A stretch of 64,000 nt of DNA from Phytophthora quininea (lineage: Eukaryota; Oomycota; Peronosporomycetes; Peronosporales; Peronosporaceae), in contig JAAVTG010000540.1 in the NCBI GenBank assembly GCA_011947345.1, positions 62,001-126,000 of the forward strand, written 5' to 3'. Positions 11,519 to 23,530 of this stretch are shown here, one piece after another. The notes under the pieces are model-generated. The model saw only the letters and a list, made by a program, of their open reading frames with translations. It had not been told where the DNA came from and searched no databases. Made by a program: the position numbers and the translations under genes. How positions within the stretch are numbered: the first letter of the stretch is position 1; each line of letters begins with the position of its first letter.

Positions 11519-11789
11519 AGCGTATTTCCAATTCGAAGCAATAGGACGGCCACCATGAACTTTCGGTCTTATGAACTAGATACTTCGCGATGAACTTGCT
11601 GGGAGTTTGTGGGTATACGCCACTTGTCCTCGTCTTGAAGTACTTGGAAGTAATACAAGGAGAGCCCGCTGGACAGCAAGCAAAACGCCATCTGGCGTGA
11701 TTATCGCTGAGCACACGCCATCGAAAACAAGTAATCTCGTTGTGCGCTCCTGAGCACGTCACTCAGTTTCCAAAGCACTTTACGTGGCA

Positions 11790-12878
11790 ATGACGTTTTC
11801 ATCGCCGGCGACTTTCAACCAAGGCAATTCGCTTCCACCCAAGACGTCTTCGACCGGGAAGAAGCCACCCCGACACTACGAGCGGCAAAAGGCCGAGAAG
11901 AAAGCGTTGGAGGCTCAATTGGTCGAGTTGGTGGAGCTAGCGAGACAACTGGAAGCTCGCAGCAAGGCCAAGAAGAAGACGAGAGCGAACAAGCCGGTCA
12001 ATTCGGTCTGGAAAGCTCTGCTGGCCCGCAATTTAAAACACCGCAGAGCCACGGAGCAGATGCAGCAGTTCTTGTTGGCTGCGGTTATCGGCAATTGTGC
12101 TCTGCTAGACGACCTCGTCGGTTTGGTGCAGCAGCAAATGAAGACGGGATGTGTGCTCGCAACAGGGTCTCCGGGTCCTTCCTCGGACATCTTCCTTCAG
12201 CCGAGCGACGACCTTCTCTTCGCCATGTATATCCATGAACTCAACGGCGTGTACGCCCAGACTGACGGCGTTTTCAAGGACTGTGGCATGGGATCAACGG
12301 AAACTCCCGAGGCCTTCCATCAGGCGATGACCACAGCACAAGGAACGCCGACAATCGAGATCGGGTGGAAAGACATGTTCCCTTTTGAATACCAACAAAC
12401 CGCCGACGCCATGTGGATGTTGTCAGGCTTGATCCACCGACAGGATGCAAGAGAGGAATTCGATGAAGTCAAAGACCTTGAAAATACGGTGGCGGTCAAA
12501 GTGCGCTATACCAAAACTGTCGAAGGAGGCGGTTGCGAGTCGCTGGTACATCGCTTTGTCCAAAGGCGCTTCGTCGAGGACAATCGGCAGGTTGCGGTGT
12601 GGAAATCGTCGATTCGGGGCGATGGGTCTTTCAGAGGACTTCAAATCGACGAGACGGGCTGGAGCGTGTTCTGTCCGTCAGCCAACGGATCAGGAACGCT
12701 CGGACAGGCTTACATCCGCCAGGTTCCGCTGCACTTGAGCAGTTCGAACACAAACTCGACATCGTTCTCCATGTTCGACGAGTTCGTCCAGGGTATGGTC
12801 CACGAGAATTCTCGGGTAGTCACGAAAATGGCCGAGTCGCTGCTCTTGGATGAAGCGCTTGATAATATCAAGGTGTGA
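11790..12878 (+). CDS. Family locus 2: intact bZIP/START-like protein
   Basis: A 362-aa intronless gene. I chose ATG 11790 (in the context GTGGCAATGACG, shared by its paralogs) over upstream non-ATG codons. Residues about 25-65 form a basic segment followed by heptads (RHYERQKAEKKALEAQL), like the second half of a bZIP basic region plus leucine zipper. A Trp-containing helical section with Arg/Glu-rich heptads follows (VWKALLARNLKHRRATEQ). The C-terminal half (about 180-345) looks like a START/SRPBCC beta-alpha fold: NTVAVKVRYTK, HRFVQRRFVEDNRQVAVWKS, GDGSFRGLQIDETGWSVF, then a final helix ending ESLLLDEAL. Function is not known; a ligand-sensing DNA-binding regulator is inference. It is the best-preserved representative of the subgroup shared with loci 7 and 10. 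Confidence 0.75.
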   Translation: MTFSSPATFNQGNSLPPKTSSTGKKPPRHYERQKAEKKALEAQLVELVELARQLEARSKAKKKTRANKPVNSVWKALLARNLKHRRATEQMQQFLLAAVIGNCALLDDLVGLVQQQMKTGCVLATGSPGPSSDIFLQPSDDLLFAMYIHELNGVYAQTDGVFKDCGMGSTETPEAFHQAMTTAQGTPTIEIGWKDMFPFEYQQTADAMWMLSGLIHRQDAREEFDEVKDLENTVAVKVRYTKTVEGGGCESLVHRFVQRRFVEDNRQVAVWKSSIRGDGSFRGLQIDETGWSVFCPSANGSGTLGQAYIRQVPLHLSSSNTNSTSFSMFDEFVQGMVHENSRVVTKMAESLLLDEALDNIKV

Positions 12879-13303
12879 AGCTACAACGCGAGAGCGGGAA
12901 GGATAAAAGCAGCAGGAATTTCATGTCCATTCATCACTCTAGTAGTCACTTGCTTGCCATCGGAGGAGCCATGGTAATGCTGATGTGGCATCGAGTTAAA
13001 GTGATCGCTGTCACCGTCGCACACTGCACGCCGAACACGTCACCAAATAATTTAAGCGGCAGGACGAGTGAGAGATCACAGCGGATCCCATTGCTGATCG
13101 CCGCTCCGTAAGAAACGTATCACACGCTGACCGCAAACGTTTATGCTTTTCGGGCGGCCTCGAACACTAGATAATCAGTCGGTTCGGCAAACCGGCCGCG
13201 CGTAAACTCTTCCTCGAAACTCTTGTTTTCGCCGCCGCGATAAAACACCACTTGACTTGCAAGCCGAAGGCTCGCCATTTATCTATTTCCCCGTCACGTG
13301 GTT

Positions 13304-14480
13304 ATGAAGTTCTCTTATCCGCTGTCTCCTGCTTCGTTCCACGAAATCAACTCGCTGATCACCACCGCGTGGAACGACATTGAAATGCCATCCACCATCC
13401 AAGTCATTGACAGTTGTTCGGACACTGCACAACTACCTCCAATTCGACGAATCCGATACTACCAGCGTCAGCAGCACGAGAAGGAAGCCTTGCAGCAAGA
13501 AATCGCCCAGTTAACCTACGACCTGCACCAACAAAAAGTGCGCAAGAAGGCGAGAAACAACTCCAATTCGACCTCACCAAGGCGCATTTCACCGTGGAAG
13601 GCGATAGCCAGACATCGCTTGCAGCAGAGTCTGGCAGCTGAAGCACAACGCACGTGGCTGAAGGCTGCCATCAAAGGGAAATCGCCCTCGCAGACGACCT
13701 CAAGGCGGTGGTGCGGCAGCACATGAAAATCGCCAGTTTGGTTGCAGCTTCTTCCCCAGACCAAAGTGCCGCTCTTTTTCTCCAACCGACCGACGAGTTG
13801 CTGTACGCCATGGACATGCAGGACGTCGAGAGCCAATACCGACAAACCGACGCGGTTTTCAGCACTTGTGGCTTGGACTTGTCGTCCGAGAGCGAAGATT
13901 TCCGACGTACCGTCACGACCGGCGAGAACGGCGTGTCGATCCAATACGTCTGGAAGCAGTGCTTGATGTTCAGCTTCGAGCAGACCTGCGTGGCAACGTG
14001 GATGCTCGGGCATCATCTCCACCGTCAAGAAGATCGAGAAGTGTTCGAAGGCAACGACGACCCGGACAACCTCCTGAGAGTCAAGTTCCGGATCAAAACC
14101 AACGTCTCGGAAGTGGACGAACGTCGGTGCTTCAACGTTATGTGATGCGGAGATTCATCGAGGAAGGTCGAATGGTGATAACATGGCGTTCGTTCGTTGC
14201 AGGTGAAGGTCGCTGTAGAGGAATGCAGACGGATGATGTTGGTTGGACTGTCGTCCAACCGTCTCCTTCCGGTTTAGGCACCATCGTGGAAGTGGTCATG
14301 AAGCAGGAACCGCTGCACCTCAATAGTGCCAGTGCCGTCCCCACGATGGTCATGAAACACTTCGACGAGATGCTGCAGATCATGGTCCAGGAAAACAGTA
14401 AGGAAGTGCTCGGAGGAGCCGAGTCGCTGCTTCTTGAAGACGCCATGGGGGATCAATCTAAGTCCTTTCGAGATTTTTAA
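13304..14480 (+). CDS. Family locus 3: bZIP/START-like protein with two apparent frame breaks
   Basis: It belongs to the subgroup with loci 9 and 12, recognised by HEINSLI near the N-terminus, YQRQQHEKEALQQEIAQL in the basic/zipper part, and GEGRCRGMQTDDVGWTVVQP in the START-like part. The expected ATG is 13304. Comparison with intact locus 12 shows the frame is lost at the A run 13679-13681 and again at the A run 14094-14097. In each case one extra A restores the same protein as locus 12, so the breaks are probably artefacts. With one more base at each site the product would be about 392 residues. It follows locus 2 by 425 bp on the same strand. Confidence 0.65.
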
Positions 14481-14690
14481 CTACGAGAGTGATCCCTTGT
14501 AGTGCAGTTCCGTTGCCTGTTGATCTCTTGTTGGTGATGCCACGAGGATATCTTCCTCTTCTTTACTCTCAACATGAACTCGTTCCAATATCTCGACCAT
14601 CGGCTGTGATTATCGGCTCGAAGAAATGATTTTTTTTGCAAAGCCTTGAGCAAGCAAGCATCACGTCCACTTGGACAAAGCAACGTATCA

Positions 14691-14830
14691 ATGACGTTCT
14701 CGACGGTCGACCAACGTTTTGAAGATTTCATGCAAGACGAAACTCGACATTGACAGTTTGGTGCGGCAGTATATGACAACGTGGGATGCATTGCAACCGA
14801 GAATGGTTTCCTATTCACATATTTTCGCTC
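14691..14830 (+). pseudogene. Family locus 4: relic of a locus-8-type gene
   Basis: ATGACGTTCTCGAC at 14691 and the following GAAGATTTCAT..CA.GACGAA match the start of locus 8. The sequence then jumps directly to a piece matching the later segment LARQYVTT of locus 8 (GTGCGGCAGTATATGACAAC, 14761-14780), so most of the coding region is deleted. The 5' flank (about 14500-14690) also matches the 5' flank of locus 8. It marks the next unit in the A-B-C tandem order. Confidence 0.65.
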
Positions 14831-15071
14831 AAAGTCATCTTCATCTTGATGTTCATTTCATTTTATATCCATTTTTCACTTACATATCTAACGAACGGGG
14901 CTCAATAGCCTCCAAACCTAGTGGTGAATGTCTGGCCCTGGTCTTCTCGGCTCGATGGCGGCAAGTTGAGACGAAAGTCGTTGGTTCGAGCAGGGGCGGG
15001 CGACGAACTGCACAACAGTAGCAAGATCAATCAGACCAAAACTCATCGCATCAACAATTTTGCGGTACTTA

Positions 15072-18000
15072 CTAGGGTGATTCTGTCGGAATGCTGGCGT
15101 CCGAGAGGCGGCGCTTCATGATGCCGCGCCACCCTCGTCTTCGACGCTGGGTTTCTTGGAAGGCAATGTAGCGCTCTACCAGATACGCCTGGCCGGCCTT
15201 GACGCCCATTGCGATCACTGGCAGCAATGGCAGCGGTCCGGCAAACCACGGCGCCACCAGTCGACTGGACTGCGAGACGCAGGCTAGAATTGCGATCGCT
15301 ACACTGATCATGGACAGCGCGTTCCACACCGAGAATCGACGTGTGAACGTGGACGACGACAGCGCTAACGACACGATACCCATGATGGGCGATACGACGA
15401 TTGCTAGCGGAGGAAAGAGCAAGACAGGCACCATAATAGCTGCACTGCAGTCTTGATCGACCTCGCCGTCGGTGACGCACTTGAGATTCACCAGGATAGC
15501 AAACGTGGTCGCCAAGTCCACGATGAGAAGCGTCAGGAGCGAGATGATCAGCATCCACGACAGATTCAGTGAGCTACTACGAGGTAAGTTACGTGGCAGC
15601 AGGTGGAAGCGCAGGAACGAAGTCAGCATTTGACGAGGGGCTCGATCGGCTAGTCGCTCTTGTAGTTCGTCGGCGCAAATCAGCACACCAGGTACTGGTA
15701 AAGAAGCATCCACAGGCCCCAGCCAACCTTCGTAGAAAGTATGGTGCGCTGCACTGCTGCGTCGCTTGGATTTGCCTGAGCCTGAGCCCACTAGAACCAA
15801 CACGTCGTCGGAATTCCCACGACCACTGCCATTGCCGTCTTCTTGCATGCTAGAGGATCGAATCCTTAGCGCCTCTTCTCGGATACTACTCACTGGGTTG
15901 TGGGGTGCTGCGTGGCCGCTGTTAGAGCCGCGACTTCCTGTCCGAGGTAAGCTATGTGTATTCAATGCTGTCCCCCATCCGCCCATGTCATACAACATGC
16001 CATCAAAGCTGCCGTTACTACGACGATGAGGTGGATACTCGAGTGAGTCTCCACGCCCATAGCCATAGACATCGTTGATATTGTAGTCCTTTGGGTGATA
16101 GCCGTACCTTCCAGAGGATGGAGGGGCTGCTGGACCTGCTGCTGCTTCTTGCCGCTGCTTACATTGTCCAGTGACTCATCGGCAGTCGTGAGGAAGAGAC
16201 CAAGTTTGAACTCCTCCCCCATGTCCAGTTCGTCTTGCACGTAGAACCTGCCCAAGTAAACGCGTAAGCAGCCGAGCTTGCTCGAGTTACTTCCGGACGC
16301 TGAGAGAGCCCGTTGCTTCTCTAGAAACACTGCTACGGGGATCAGCGATTCGACAAGAGAAGCCTCGTCGCGCTGTACAACCCGTAAGAGTTCGTTGAGT
16401 TCCGCCACAAACTCAATCCATGGCTCGTCGATGAAAGCGTTGAGTTCTGTGCATTGAGGGATGGAACGGACCAGTAAGTCGTTCGGGTCTAAGTAGAATG
16501 GCGAGAAATACGTGCCACAACCAGCAAACAAAAGGACAATCGGAAGGGATGGCTTGCCGATCTTCGTTGTGGGCACACAAACCGACTGTGCGCTCTCCTT
16601 GTAGAGCAATTCGAGATACACCAGCGAGTAATCTGCGCAATAGCCAAGCTTCACGGCATTTAGCAGCCCGCGTGCTCGAGGGCCCTTCATACAAGCGTGG
16701 TTGTACTTGGCTACAATCCGCTTGAGCTCGTTCACTCGAATGTGCCGTCGGAACAGCTTTACTTCAGACGCGAAAGGATAGCAGACCACCGCGACCAAAA
16801 AGTAAACGATTTTCCCCAGCTGGAGCAAGGACCACGCTGCCAAGCAAGCACCCGATTGATCCGGTCTGCCAGGTTTTGAACTCGACGTCGTACAGTACCT
16901 TTTTCAACGTCGAGGGCACTGTTGAGCGCAGCTTTAGTGGGGATTCTGGCTCATTATAACCCGAAAAATAGAGGCGTGCCATGTGCTCGGGTAGGTCGCG
17001 CTCCATGAGTTTCGGATAGCCAACGCGAGGCCAGTAGAAGCAGCGGAACAGCGAAGCGAACCAGCTTTGCTGCGAACTCGCCACTGCGGACGATAACAGA
17101 TGTTGTCTTTCGCCCTTTGTTCCCCTGCTGTTGTACATGCGAGTGTAGGACAACTCCTTGCGGTTCCGACAAGCATAGCCCAACGAAATGAAGAAAGCCA
17201 CGATACCGATCAGTACAAGTGCAAAGCCAAACTCACCACCACACGCGTTGAGAAGTTGCTGAATCGGCGAAACGCAGTAGAAGCCGGAGTATCCAGGATC
17301 ACACGTCCAATCACAACGAGCACTCGAGGCGCCGACTCCGACGTAATGTGCATTCGAGGGAGCGTTCGTGCATGCCACACACTCTGCACTGTTGCTCTCC
17401 GACTTGTACTTGCCAACAGGACACAGCCGACAGAATAACCCGCCAGATCCTGGGGGACATGGGAAGCCAAAAACGAGCCACTTGCTCCCGCTGGGACGAT
17501 GGATTTCTGTGGAACTGTTGATGCAGGTATGGGTGTTGGTACTCCGGGCTTGTTACTGTCGCCATTGACTAGCTTGTAAGAAGTAGCACCACCTGCCACC
17601 GTGTAGTTGCCGTCAAAGCCTCTGGTGCATCTATCAAAGGTGCTGAGCTCACACCCAGTTAGTTGAAGTCGGCCACCTCCTCCACCACCGCCGCACAACC
17701 GCGGCACAAGTTGTGAATGCATGGGTGATTGTGCCTCTGCCTGTTCATCGGCAGCATCGTACTGAACGTCACCGTAGATGAATGCTGGCACTAGCCAGCT
17801 CTTTTGGCTAATATAGCTCAAAGCAGCGTCCGTGCACTCGGATCCACCGCCAACTGCACTAATGTGGCCGTGTCCCCGTAAGAATTGAGCGACAGATAAA
17901 CCTAAAAAGCCGCCTGATCCACCCCTGCACCGTTAGCGCCACCATCGCCATTGCAGTGGATCTCTCCATTGAGCACCAGGCCAGCGGCTCCAAGCAAAAC

Positions 18001-20584
18001 GATACCACCCCCGTTCCCGCCATCAACGCAACCGCCGCCTGAACCTAACATTCCTGACCCTGATCGAGTTCCGTACGGTAAGCCACCAGAAGCATAATCG
18101 CCCATCTTAGTCACTACGCTAGAATCAGCACCACGGCCTCCGTAGCCTGCCCCTGCACCAATTGAACCGACGCACGATCCCATACCGGGACCCTGGTTGG
18201 CTAGCTCGCCCATGCCGTCTGCAGATACAATCGACCCTCGAGATATCTCGACTGCGTCAGTCGCACATAACAGTACAGCTCCTCCTCGCACGTGCCCCAT
18301 AGGCTGAGGTGGCATCTCTTCGTCGTCTTGTAGCTCTCCCTCCATTTGATGCTTTAATGCTTCAGATTGACCAATGTAGACGGACTCGTGTCCGTGGAGA
18401 ACGACGGTGAAATTGTTTGTCGTTGGCAACGCAGACGGGATCCTCGGTATTGCTGTGCCGCTAGCATCATCGGTCCTTTTCAAGGCGCGATTAAAACTCT
18501 GTAGTGACAACCATTCCTGCTCCTTGCAAGACCGAAATGTTGATTTAATACTTGGAGCAGTTAACGCTTCCACCTCGCCGTCCACTGTGATCGAAAAAGT
18601 AGACGATGCGGACAGAGACCCAACGGAAATCACGCCACCAAGGAAGATATCACCGCCGCTTACGAGATCCAGCAATTTATCGGCGAATGGCTCAATGCTA
18701 GTTGTTGTCGAGGTTGGGGTGGTTCTTGTCGTCATCTCAGTACCTGCGATAATAGGACTGAGCTCGCTTGTTACGTTGGCATCAAGATGAATGTTCTGAC
18801 TAGTGATGAACTGAGCGCTCCATGTAAATACAAGAGCGGCGGTTGCATCCATTGACACAGAACGGGCTGATAGCTGGAGTGCACTGGTCGGCAGAATCAG
18901 CTGCGAGTCGCTAGAGACGACCATATCTCGCACACGGATCTGAAGAATAGGAGGCGGCTTATCGCTATGAACGCCGATGGAGTTCGATACTTGCCGAGGT
19001 AACCCCACTAGCAACGAGTCCAAGAGGTAGGACCCGTTCAGTACTCTCAAGTCTCCCTCTGGAAATGCCAAGCCTCTAGCTGCAACAACAGCTCCATCTG
19101 AGATGGTCAACGATCCGATGCTCCCCAGTTTGTCATCCTCGATATACAAACTCGTCACCGCACCACCGATTATCTCGTCCAGATCGCCGATGCCAATCAC
19201 ACCGCCATTTCGGTTGTTTGCGTCGCCATTTGGCCACAGACGTTGCATGTCATTATCAATGAGAAGCTGTGCTTCGTGTACACCATCCGAGTGCTGTACA
19301 ACCTGGTAGTACGTGCCGGAAGCACCTGCCAGAGCTGTAACCTGTACGCGACGAAAACGTTTGCTTTTCGTCAGTAATTCTTTACCCTGTCGGCATCCAG
19401 ACTTCCTCCAGTTGTGTCGATCGCATTCGTATCCAATTGACTAGACATAAACGTAATCTGAACGCGGCCACCTCCACCTGCCGGATAGCAGTGTGTAATT
19501 CCACGATCCCCTGCAGTGTCGGCGCAAAATGCGTCTCCTCCTTTCGCTTCCACTGTCCCCGCGACTGAAAGAGCGTTAGCTGCAATGTACACGGATCCTC
19601 CCGATCCACCACTCACTCCTTCTACAGCAGACGCTCCGTTAGCCTGAATACTCGCACCAGCCATCACTACCACGTCTTTCGACGCTTTAATCTGGATCCT
19701 GCCACCACCATCCACCTGTTGATACGTCCCATTTCCTATTGTAACTCGACTGCCACTACCCAGTAAGAACGGGGCGATCCTCCCACTAGGATCTTCCGAT
19801 TTTTTCCACGATGCCGTCATCACGGCTGGGTTTGTCAACAAGGCCGTCTCCTTGGCCCATAAGTTCGCTAATTGCCATCCAGCGCTCCCTTCTCTCAGCA
19901 ATTCCTCTTTATCTTCACCTCTAGTGAGATCTACTGTGCGTCCACGTACATCAAAGAACCCTCTCGTGGTCTGCTGCGTCAACATGGTGGTGTTGGCGAT
20001 CAATCTCTGTCCCCTCCGCCGCCATGGCTGGCTCCAAACACTTCTGTGCCTGTAAAGAGTCCCTGTCTGTCCCTGAACACGCCGCTATATGCCGCTGAGA
20101 TGTGTGCCTCTGTCTCTAGATGCACGAACGACGCTTCAACACTAATGGATGAAGCCTTGAGCGTCGCCTTCGCTCCTAGCAACACCATCTGCCCTGATCC
20201 GACGTGCAGCAAGCAGTCGTCTCCCTGGACCTGTACACTCACTCCTGGGGCGATATGGAGGTCCCCAGCCACGTCCCAATGGCAGGAGAAGCCTGCAACG
20301 GCAGTCACCCCTACGGTCTCACCTAACGCGCTTTGATCTGATCCTGATGACTCTATCTCCATCTCTAGAGATCTAGGGCCGCATATAAATGTCGTGGACT
20401 CTTGAAACTCGCAGGAGGACGTGCTAGCGTTCCACACACAGTGCTGGAGGAAGTCGGCGCAGTGCGGAGACGGCAGTGGCGGCTCTTGTGCTGCTTCGAT
20501 TGGCTTGAAACCGAGCAGGGACGTGGCGATTAGAACGAACATACGCGCAGTGGTTGGCGCCATGACGAGCGCGCTCGACGCCAT
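15072..20584 (-). CDS. Giant glycine-rich extracellular/multi-pass membrane protein
   Basis: About 1,820 residues on the minus strand. It opens with a signal peptide (RMFVLIATSLLGF). A very long ectodomain follows with repeated Gly-rich turns and short strands (ASHGGGG, GGSGGSVYIAANALSVAGTVEAKGG is one such unit, GGGNGG-type loops), then a Cys-rich EGF/ephrin-receptor-like segment (CDPGYSGFYC) and a transmembrane helix (FALVLIGIVAFFISLGY). The C-terminal part has an intracellular segment containing LADRINRVLAW and YNHACMKGPRARGLL plus several more membrane helices. This layout and those motifs match the large plant glycine-rich proteins of the At4g32920/At5g11700 type (recalled). Their function is not established; a surface or wall-sensing role is a guess. 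One 44-bp intron fits at 19342-19385. Frame breaks at 20011-20014, 17922-17925, 17469-17473, 16874-16877, about 16832 and about 16108 are each repaired by one extra base. Confidence 0.8.
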
Positions 20585-20796
20585 GCGCGCAGGCCGGGAA
20601 GCGCGTCAATGCGGACTCGAGCTGATCCGATGCCGCACCCGATGTGCGTTGTGGAAGAGTGGATAAGAAAACGGTATACAAACAGAAGGTATAAACGGGT
20701 GGAAATGATGGCTACCTGATTTCTCTGAAAGGGCGTGAAAGCGGTGTGTGACACACGAAATTCACTTTTATTGAGGACCAAAGAAGCCAAGAAGAC
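20585..20796. promoter_or_regulatory. Shared divergent promoter, giant membrane protein and DIM1
   Basis: The 212-bp gap separates the two ATGs. AATTCACTTTTATTGAGG at 20759-20776 resembles the oomycete initiator element (YTCAYTYY followed by a WTTT-type flanking element), about 20-30 bp before the DIM1 start. This is a pattern match only. Confidence 0.35.
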
Positions 20797-21224
20797 ATGT
20801 CGTACTTGCTGCCGCACTTGGAGAGCGGCTGGGCCGTGGACCAGGCCATCCTGAACGAGGGCGACCGCGTGGTGGTGATCCGCTTCGGCCACGACCACGA
20901 CCCGACCTGCATGCAGATGGACGAGGTGCTCTGTGGCGTGGCTGAGGACGTCAAGAACTTTGCTGCCATCTATGTGGTGGACATCACCGAAGTGCCCGAC
21001 TTCAACACCATGTACGAACTGTACGACCCGTGCACCGTCATGTTCTTCTTCCGCAACAAGCACATCATGATCGACCTGGGCACGGGCAACAACAACAAGA
21101 TCAACTGGGCCTTCAACAACAAAGGAGAGATGATCGACATCATCGAGACGGTCTATCGAGGCGCGCGCAAAGGCCGCGGCCTCGTCATCTCCCCAAGGAC
21201 TACAGCACCAAGTACAGATACTAA
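20797..21224 (+). CDS. DIM1: DIM1/TXNL4A, U5 snRNP thioredoxin-like protein
   Basis: An almost full-length match to the strongly conserved 142-aa spliceosomal protein DIM1 (yeast Dib1, human U5-15kD). It has a thioredoxin fold without the CXXC centre and is a component of the U4/U6.U5 tri-snRNP needed before spliceosome activation. Seen: MSYLLPHLESGWAVDQAI, DRVVVIRFGHD, DPTCMQMDEVL, VDITEVPDFN, DPCTVMFFFRNKHIMIDLG, and IIETVYRGARKGRGLV. The last residues appear shifted. Adding one C to the run 21191-21194 gives the universal ending SPKDYSTKYRY and TAA at 21222-21224. Because this protein hardly varies among eukaryotes, the shift is best explained as a sequencing error. Confidence 0.95.
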
Positions 21225-21332
21225 GAAAACACGAGAGCTGCATGCTCGTTAGGTGACGAATCTTCGTTTGTCTTAATGGGAGATGCAGCTTGGAGAGTCC
21301 TGAAGTGTTGCTTTGTTTGCGATTGTAGGCTA

Positions 21333-22502
21333 TCAGCTGCGGATTTGACGACGAGACAGGATGTCGAAGAAGTATTGGGACTCCAGCACGCCGTCTTCGG
21401 CGAGGTCAGTGCAGTGCACGGCGTTGCGCACGCGGTCGTGGCCGTACTTGGCGCGGATGGTCTGTGGCTTGAGCTCCTTGGCCATCTCCACGTCCCAGGG
21501 ACCAGCAGTCACTCGGAACTGTGCCACGACGTCGCTTGAGTGCTGCCCAACAAGCTCCATTGCTAGACACGGACCGGTGGTGAAATGATCCACGGACTCG
21601 TTGAAATGCGGCACGACGCCCTCGTAGACCTCCAAGAACTCGGCGGCGGTGGTACGATCCAAGATGAAGAGCTCCATGGCTGTGATCTGCACGCCGCCGT
21701 CGCGTTGGATAGCAGACACGACTTCTCCGAGGTGGCCTTCTTTAATGACGTGGGGTAGCACTACACAACACGTGCAGTTGTCGAAAACTGCAGTCGTTGC
21801 ATGCGGGGTTTCAAAGTAGAAGCTGCGTAGCTGCTGCGCTTCCAGTACGGACGTAGCGCTCTCGATCTCTCCTGGTTGGGCGTTGAAGCGAGAGCTCAAA
21901 TTGTTCACGACCTGCTTCAACGTCTCCAGACAGTTCTCTTGTACAAGTTCCATAGCGACGCATGGAGCTCCAGCCAATTGATCGACTCGTGCTTCATACT
22001 CTGCAGTGCCTCGAGCCAACTCAAACAGTTTCTCCGCTTGTGGCCAGCCAACCTGCATCATCTTCACGGCTGAGAACGCAAACTGCTGGTGGCTTAAGAA
22101 CTCCAGCATGGCGCCAATGTTCTTGACCATGCCGGCTTTGATCACCAGCACCGACTTCTGCTGTTGTCGTCCTAGTTTCTCGGCAGTGAATGGATCCAGA
22201 TAGTCTTGCAGCTCAAAGTGGCGGCCATAGATCAACACTTTGGCCCCCAGGAAGAAATCTTTGGCTGAGAGTGAGGACGGACACTCGCTCTTCTTGAGAA
22301 AGAGGCGACTGGTCTTAGTGTCGAAGATCTCGACGTTGTGCGTGTCCACGAAATAGCGGACGTTGTAGTGGCGATTGAGTCTGCAGTCAACAAACGATCA
22401 ACATCGTAGGGGAAAAAACGCCAGGAAGCAGCTAACTCACTGCGCGTGGGTGTCGAACCAGCGTGCTTTGAAGGAATAGATGGTCTCTCGGATGGCCTGC
22501 AT
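21333..22502 (-). CDS. NME7: NME7, DM10 domain plus two nucleoside diphosphate kinase domains
   Basis: Two exons, complement(21333-22380, 22441-22502), with a 60-bp GT..AG intron; about 369 aa, close to human NME7. The N-terminal DM10 domain spans KARWFDTHAQ, YNVRYFVDTHNVEIFD and LFLKKSECP. NDK domain A begins KSVLVIKAGMVKNIG and lacks a clear NXXHGSD catalytic loop. NDK domain B begins NCTCCVVLPHVIKEG and contains RNAVHCTDLAEDGVLE, with the expected histidine in RNAVHCTD. NME7 is an axonemal/centrosomal component linked to the gamma-tubulin ring complex, which fits an organism with flagellated zoospores. I start at ATG 22502 (MQAIRETIYSF). An upstream extension in frame would add a hydrophobic stretch (MIALILVSLVAVNCL) but is not supported by the family. 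Confidence 0.88.
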
Positions 22503-22677
22503 GGCCTTGTGCGACGGAAAAGCTGGATCGCGCGCAGGCAAACAACAGAGGCAGGAGGAATTACCTTGAGCGTCCCGATTTGAAGCGCCGTGAGACCCTT
22601 CACGACTGCTGTAAGACAAGCAGTTGACGGCAACCAAGCTGACAAGGATTAATGCGATCATCGAGCAAACCGGTCTA

Positions 22678-23530
22678 CTATTGCTGCTGTAGAAGCGATT
22701 CCATGACACGTGAGACTTCCAACCAGTCCTGTTGACCGGACTCGATAACTGTGCTGGAGAATTGGTTCACTCGATTCCTTGAGCTTCGTGGCCGACACTC
22801 ATCAGTGAAAAGCGCAGAAGAGTCTGCATCACTGTCGGTGCGATTGCATCTCCGTCCGTCATCACTTCGGTATTCAAGGAGCGAACTACACACCATTCCG
22901 ATTTGTCGGAACTCAGACCGTCGAATTCATCCTCACCTTGTGTCAGTGCTCTCCATATAATCACCAATTGGTCGGCTTCAATGTACTGGCACGTAGCGAA
23001 GCGAGCCAGCACGGAAACATTTTCCGATTCGCGTGGCCACGAGAGGCGGAACTTGACTACGATCGTGTTCTCGGTATCAACAATTCCAGCTGTAGTGTTG
23101 TCGACCGTGTCCATTCTGAACCTGCTGCAGCGCCTTCCACAATGTTTGACAACTCGAACGGGATGTCGAGGCCATCCAGAATTTCCACAGACTCTCCGTC
23201 CTTGCGCGATTCTTTCCTGAGGTATTTCTCGTTCGAGCTGTAACAATCGTGTCAACTGCATCGGCAACACTTGTTCTTGTGTTCTCAAGCCTTGGCATTC
23301 TTGCTGCAGTCTTTGACGGTACCGGAGTCTTCGCTTGGCTGCCAGTTCACTCTTGCGCGTCTGCTTTGTTGTGGTAGTCGCCACGTGAAACTTTTCATTG
23401 TCCATGGCCGTAAAATTCCCGGGACTGCTGTGCGTTTCGCCAAAGGGAGGCTCGCTTTCAGTAGACACAGCATACTCGCTCAGAACCCCGTCAGCTCAGC
23501 AAGGAACGCGGCGTCCGGGAGCTCGCGCAT
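22678..23530 (-). CDS. Family locus 5: short, divergent bZIP/START-like protein
   Basis: The basic/zipper part reads KRRLRYRQRLQQECQGL, followed by an abbreviated middle region and a START-like half (NTIVVKFRLSWPRE, QYIEADQLVIIWRALTQGED, LSSDKSEWCVVRS). It ends RVMESLLQQQ before the stop at 22678-22680. Reading all parts needs one extra base in the C run 23486-23489 near the N-terminus (start ATG 23530), one shift near 22768, and probably another in the shortened middle around 23130-23230. It is about 80-100 residues shorter than intact members, so it may be degenerate. It is divergent with locus 6, 134 bp apart, and lies 175 bp upstream of NME7. Confidence 0.55.

Larger units (their letters stand above)
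10850..12878 (+). repeat. Left arm of inverted duplication (partner 26092-28117)
   Basis: This arm contains locus 1, the intergenic spacer and locus 2. The reverse complement of 26092-28117 carries the same two genes in the same order with a near-identical spacer (for example CGAAGCAATAGGACGGCCAC in both). Similarity stops abruptly at the stop codon of locus 2 and of locus 7. Confidence 0.85.

Noticed and set aside
22437..22709. NME7 with an N-terminal signal peptide (MIALILVSLVAVNCL)
   Set aside because: The upstream in-frame extension is open but NME7 proteins start directly before the DM10 domain and are not secreted; the stretch overlaps the 3' side of locus 5.
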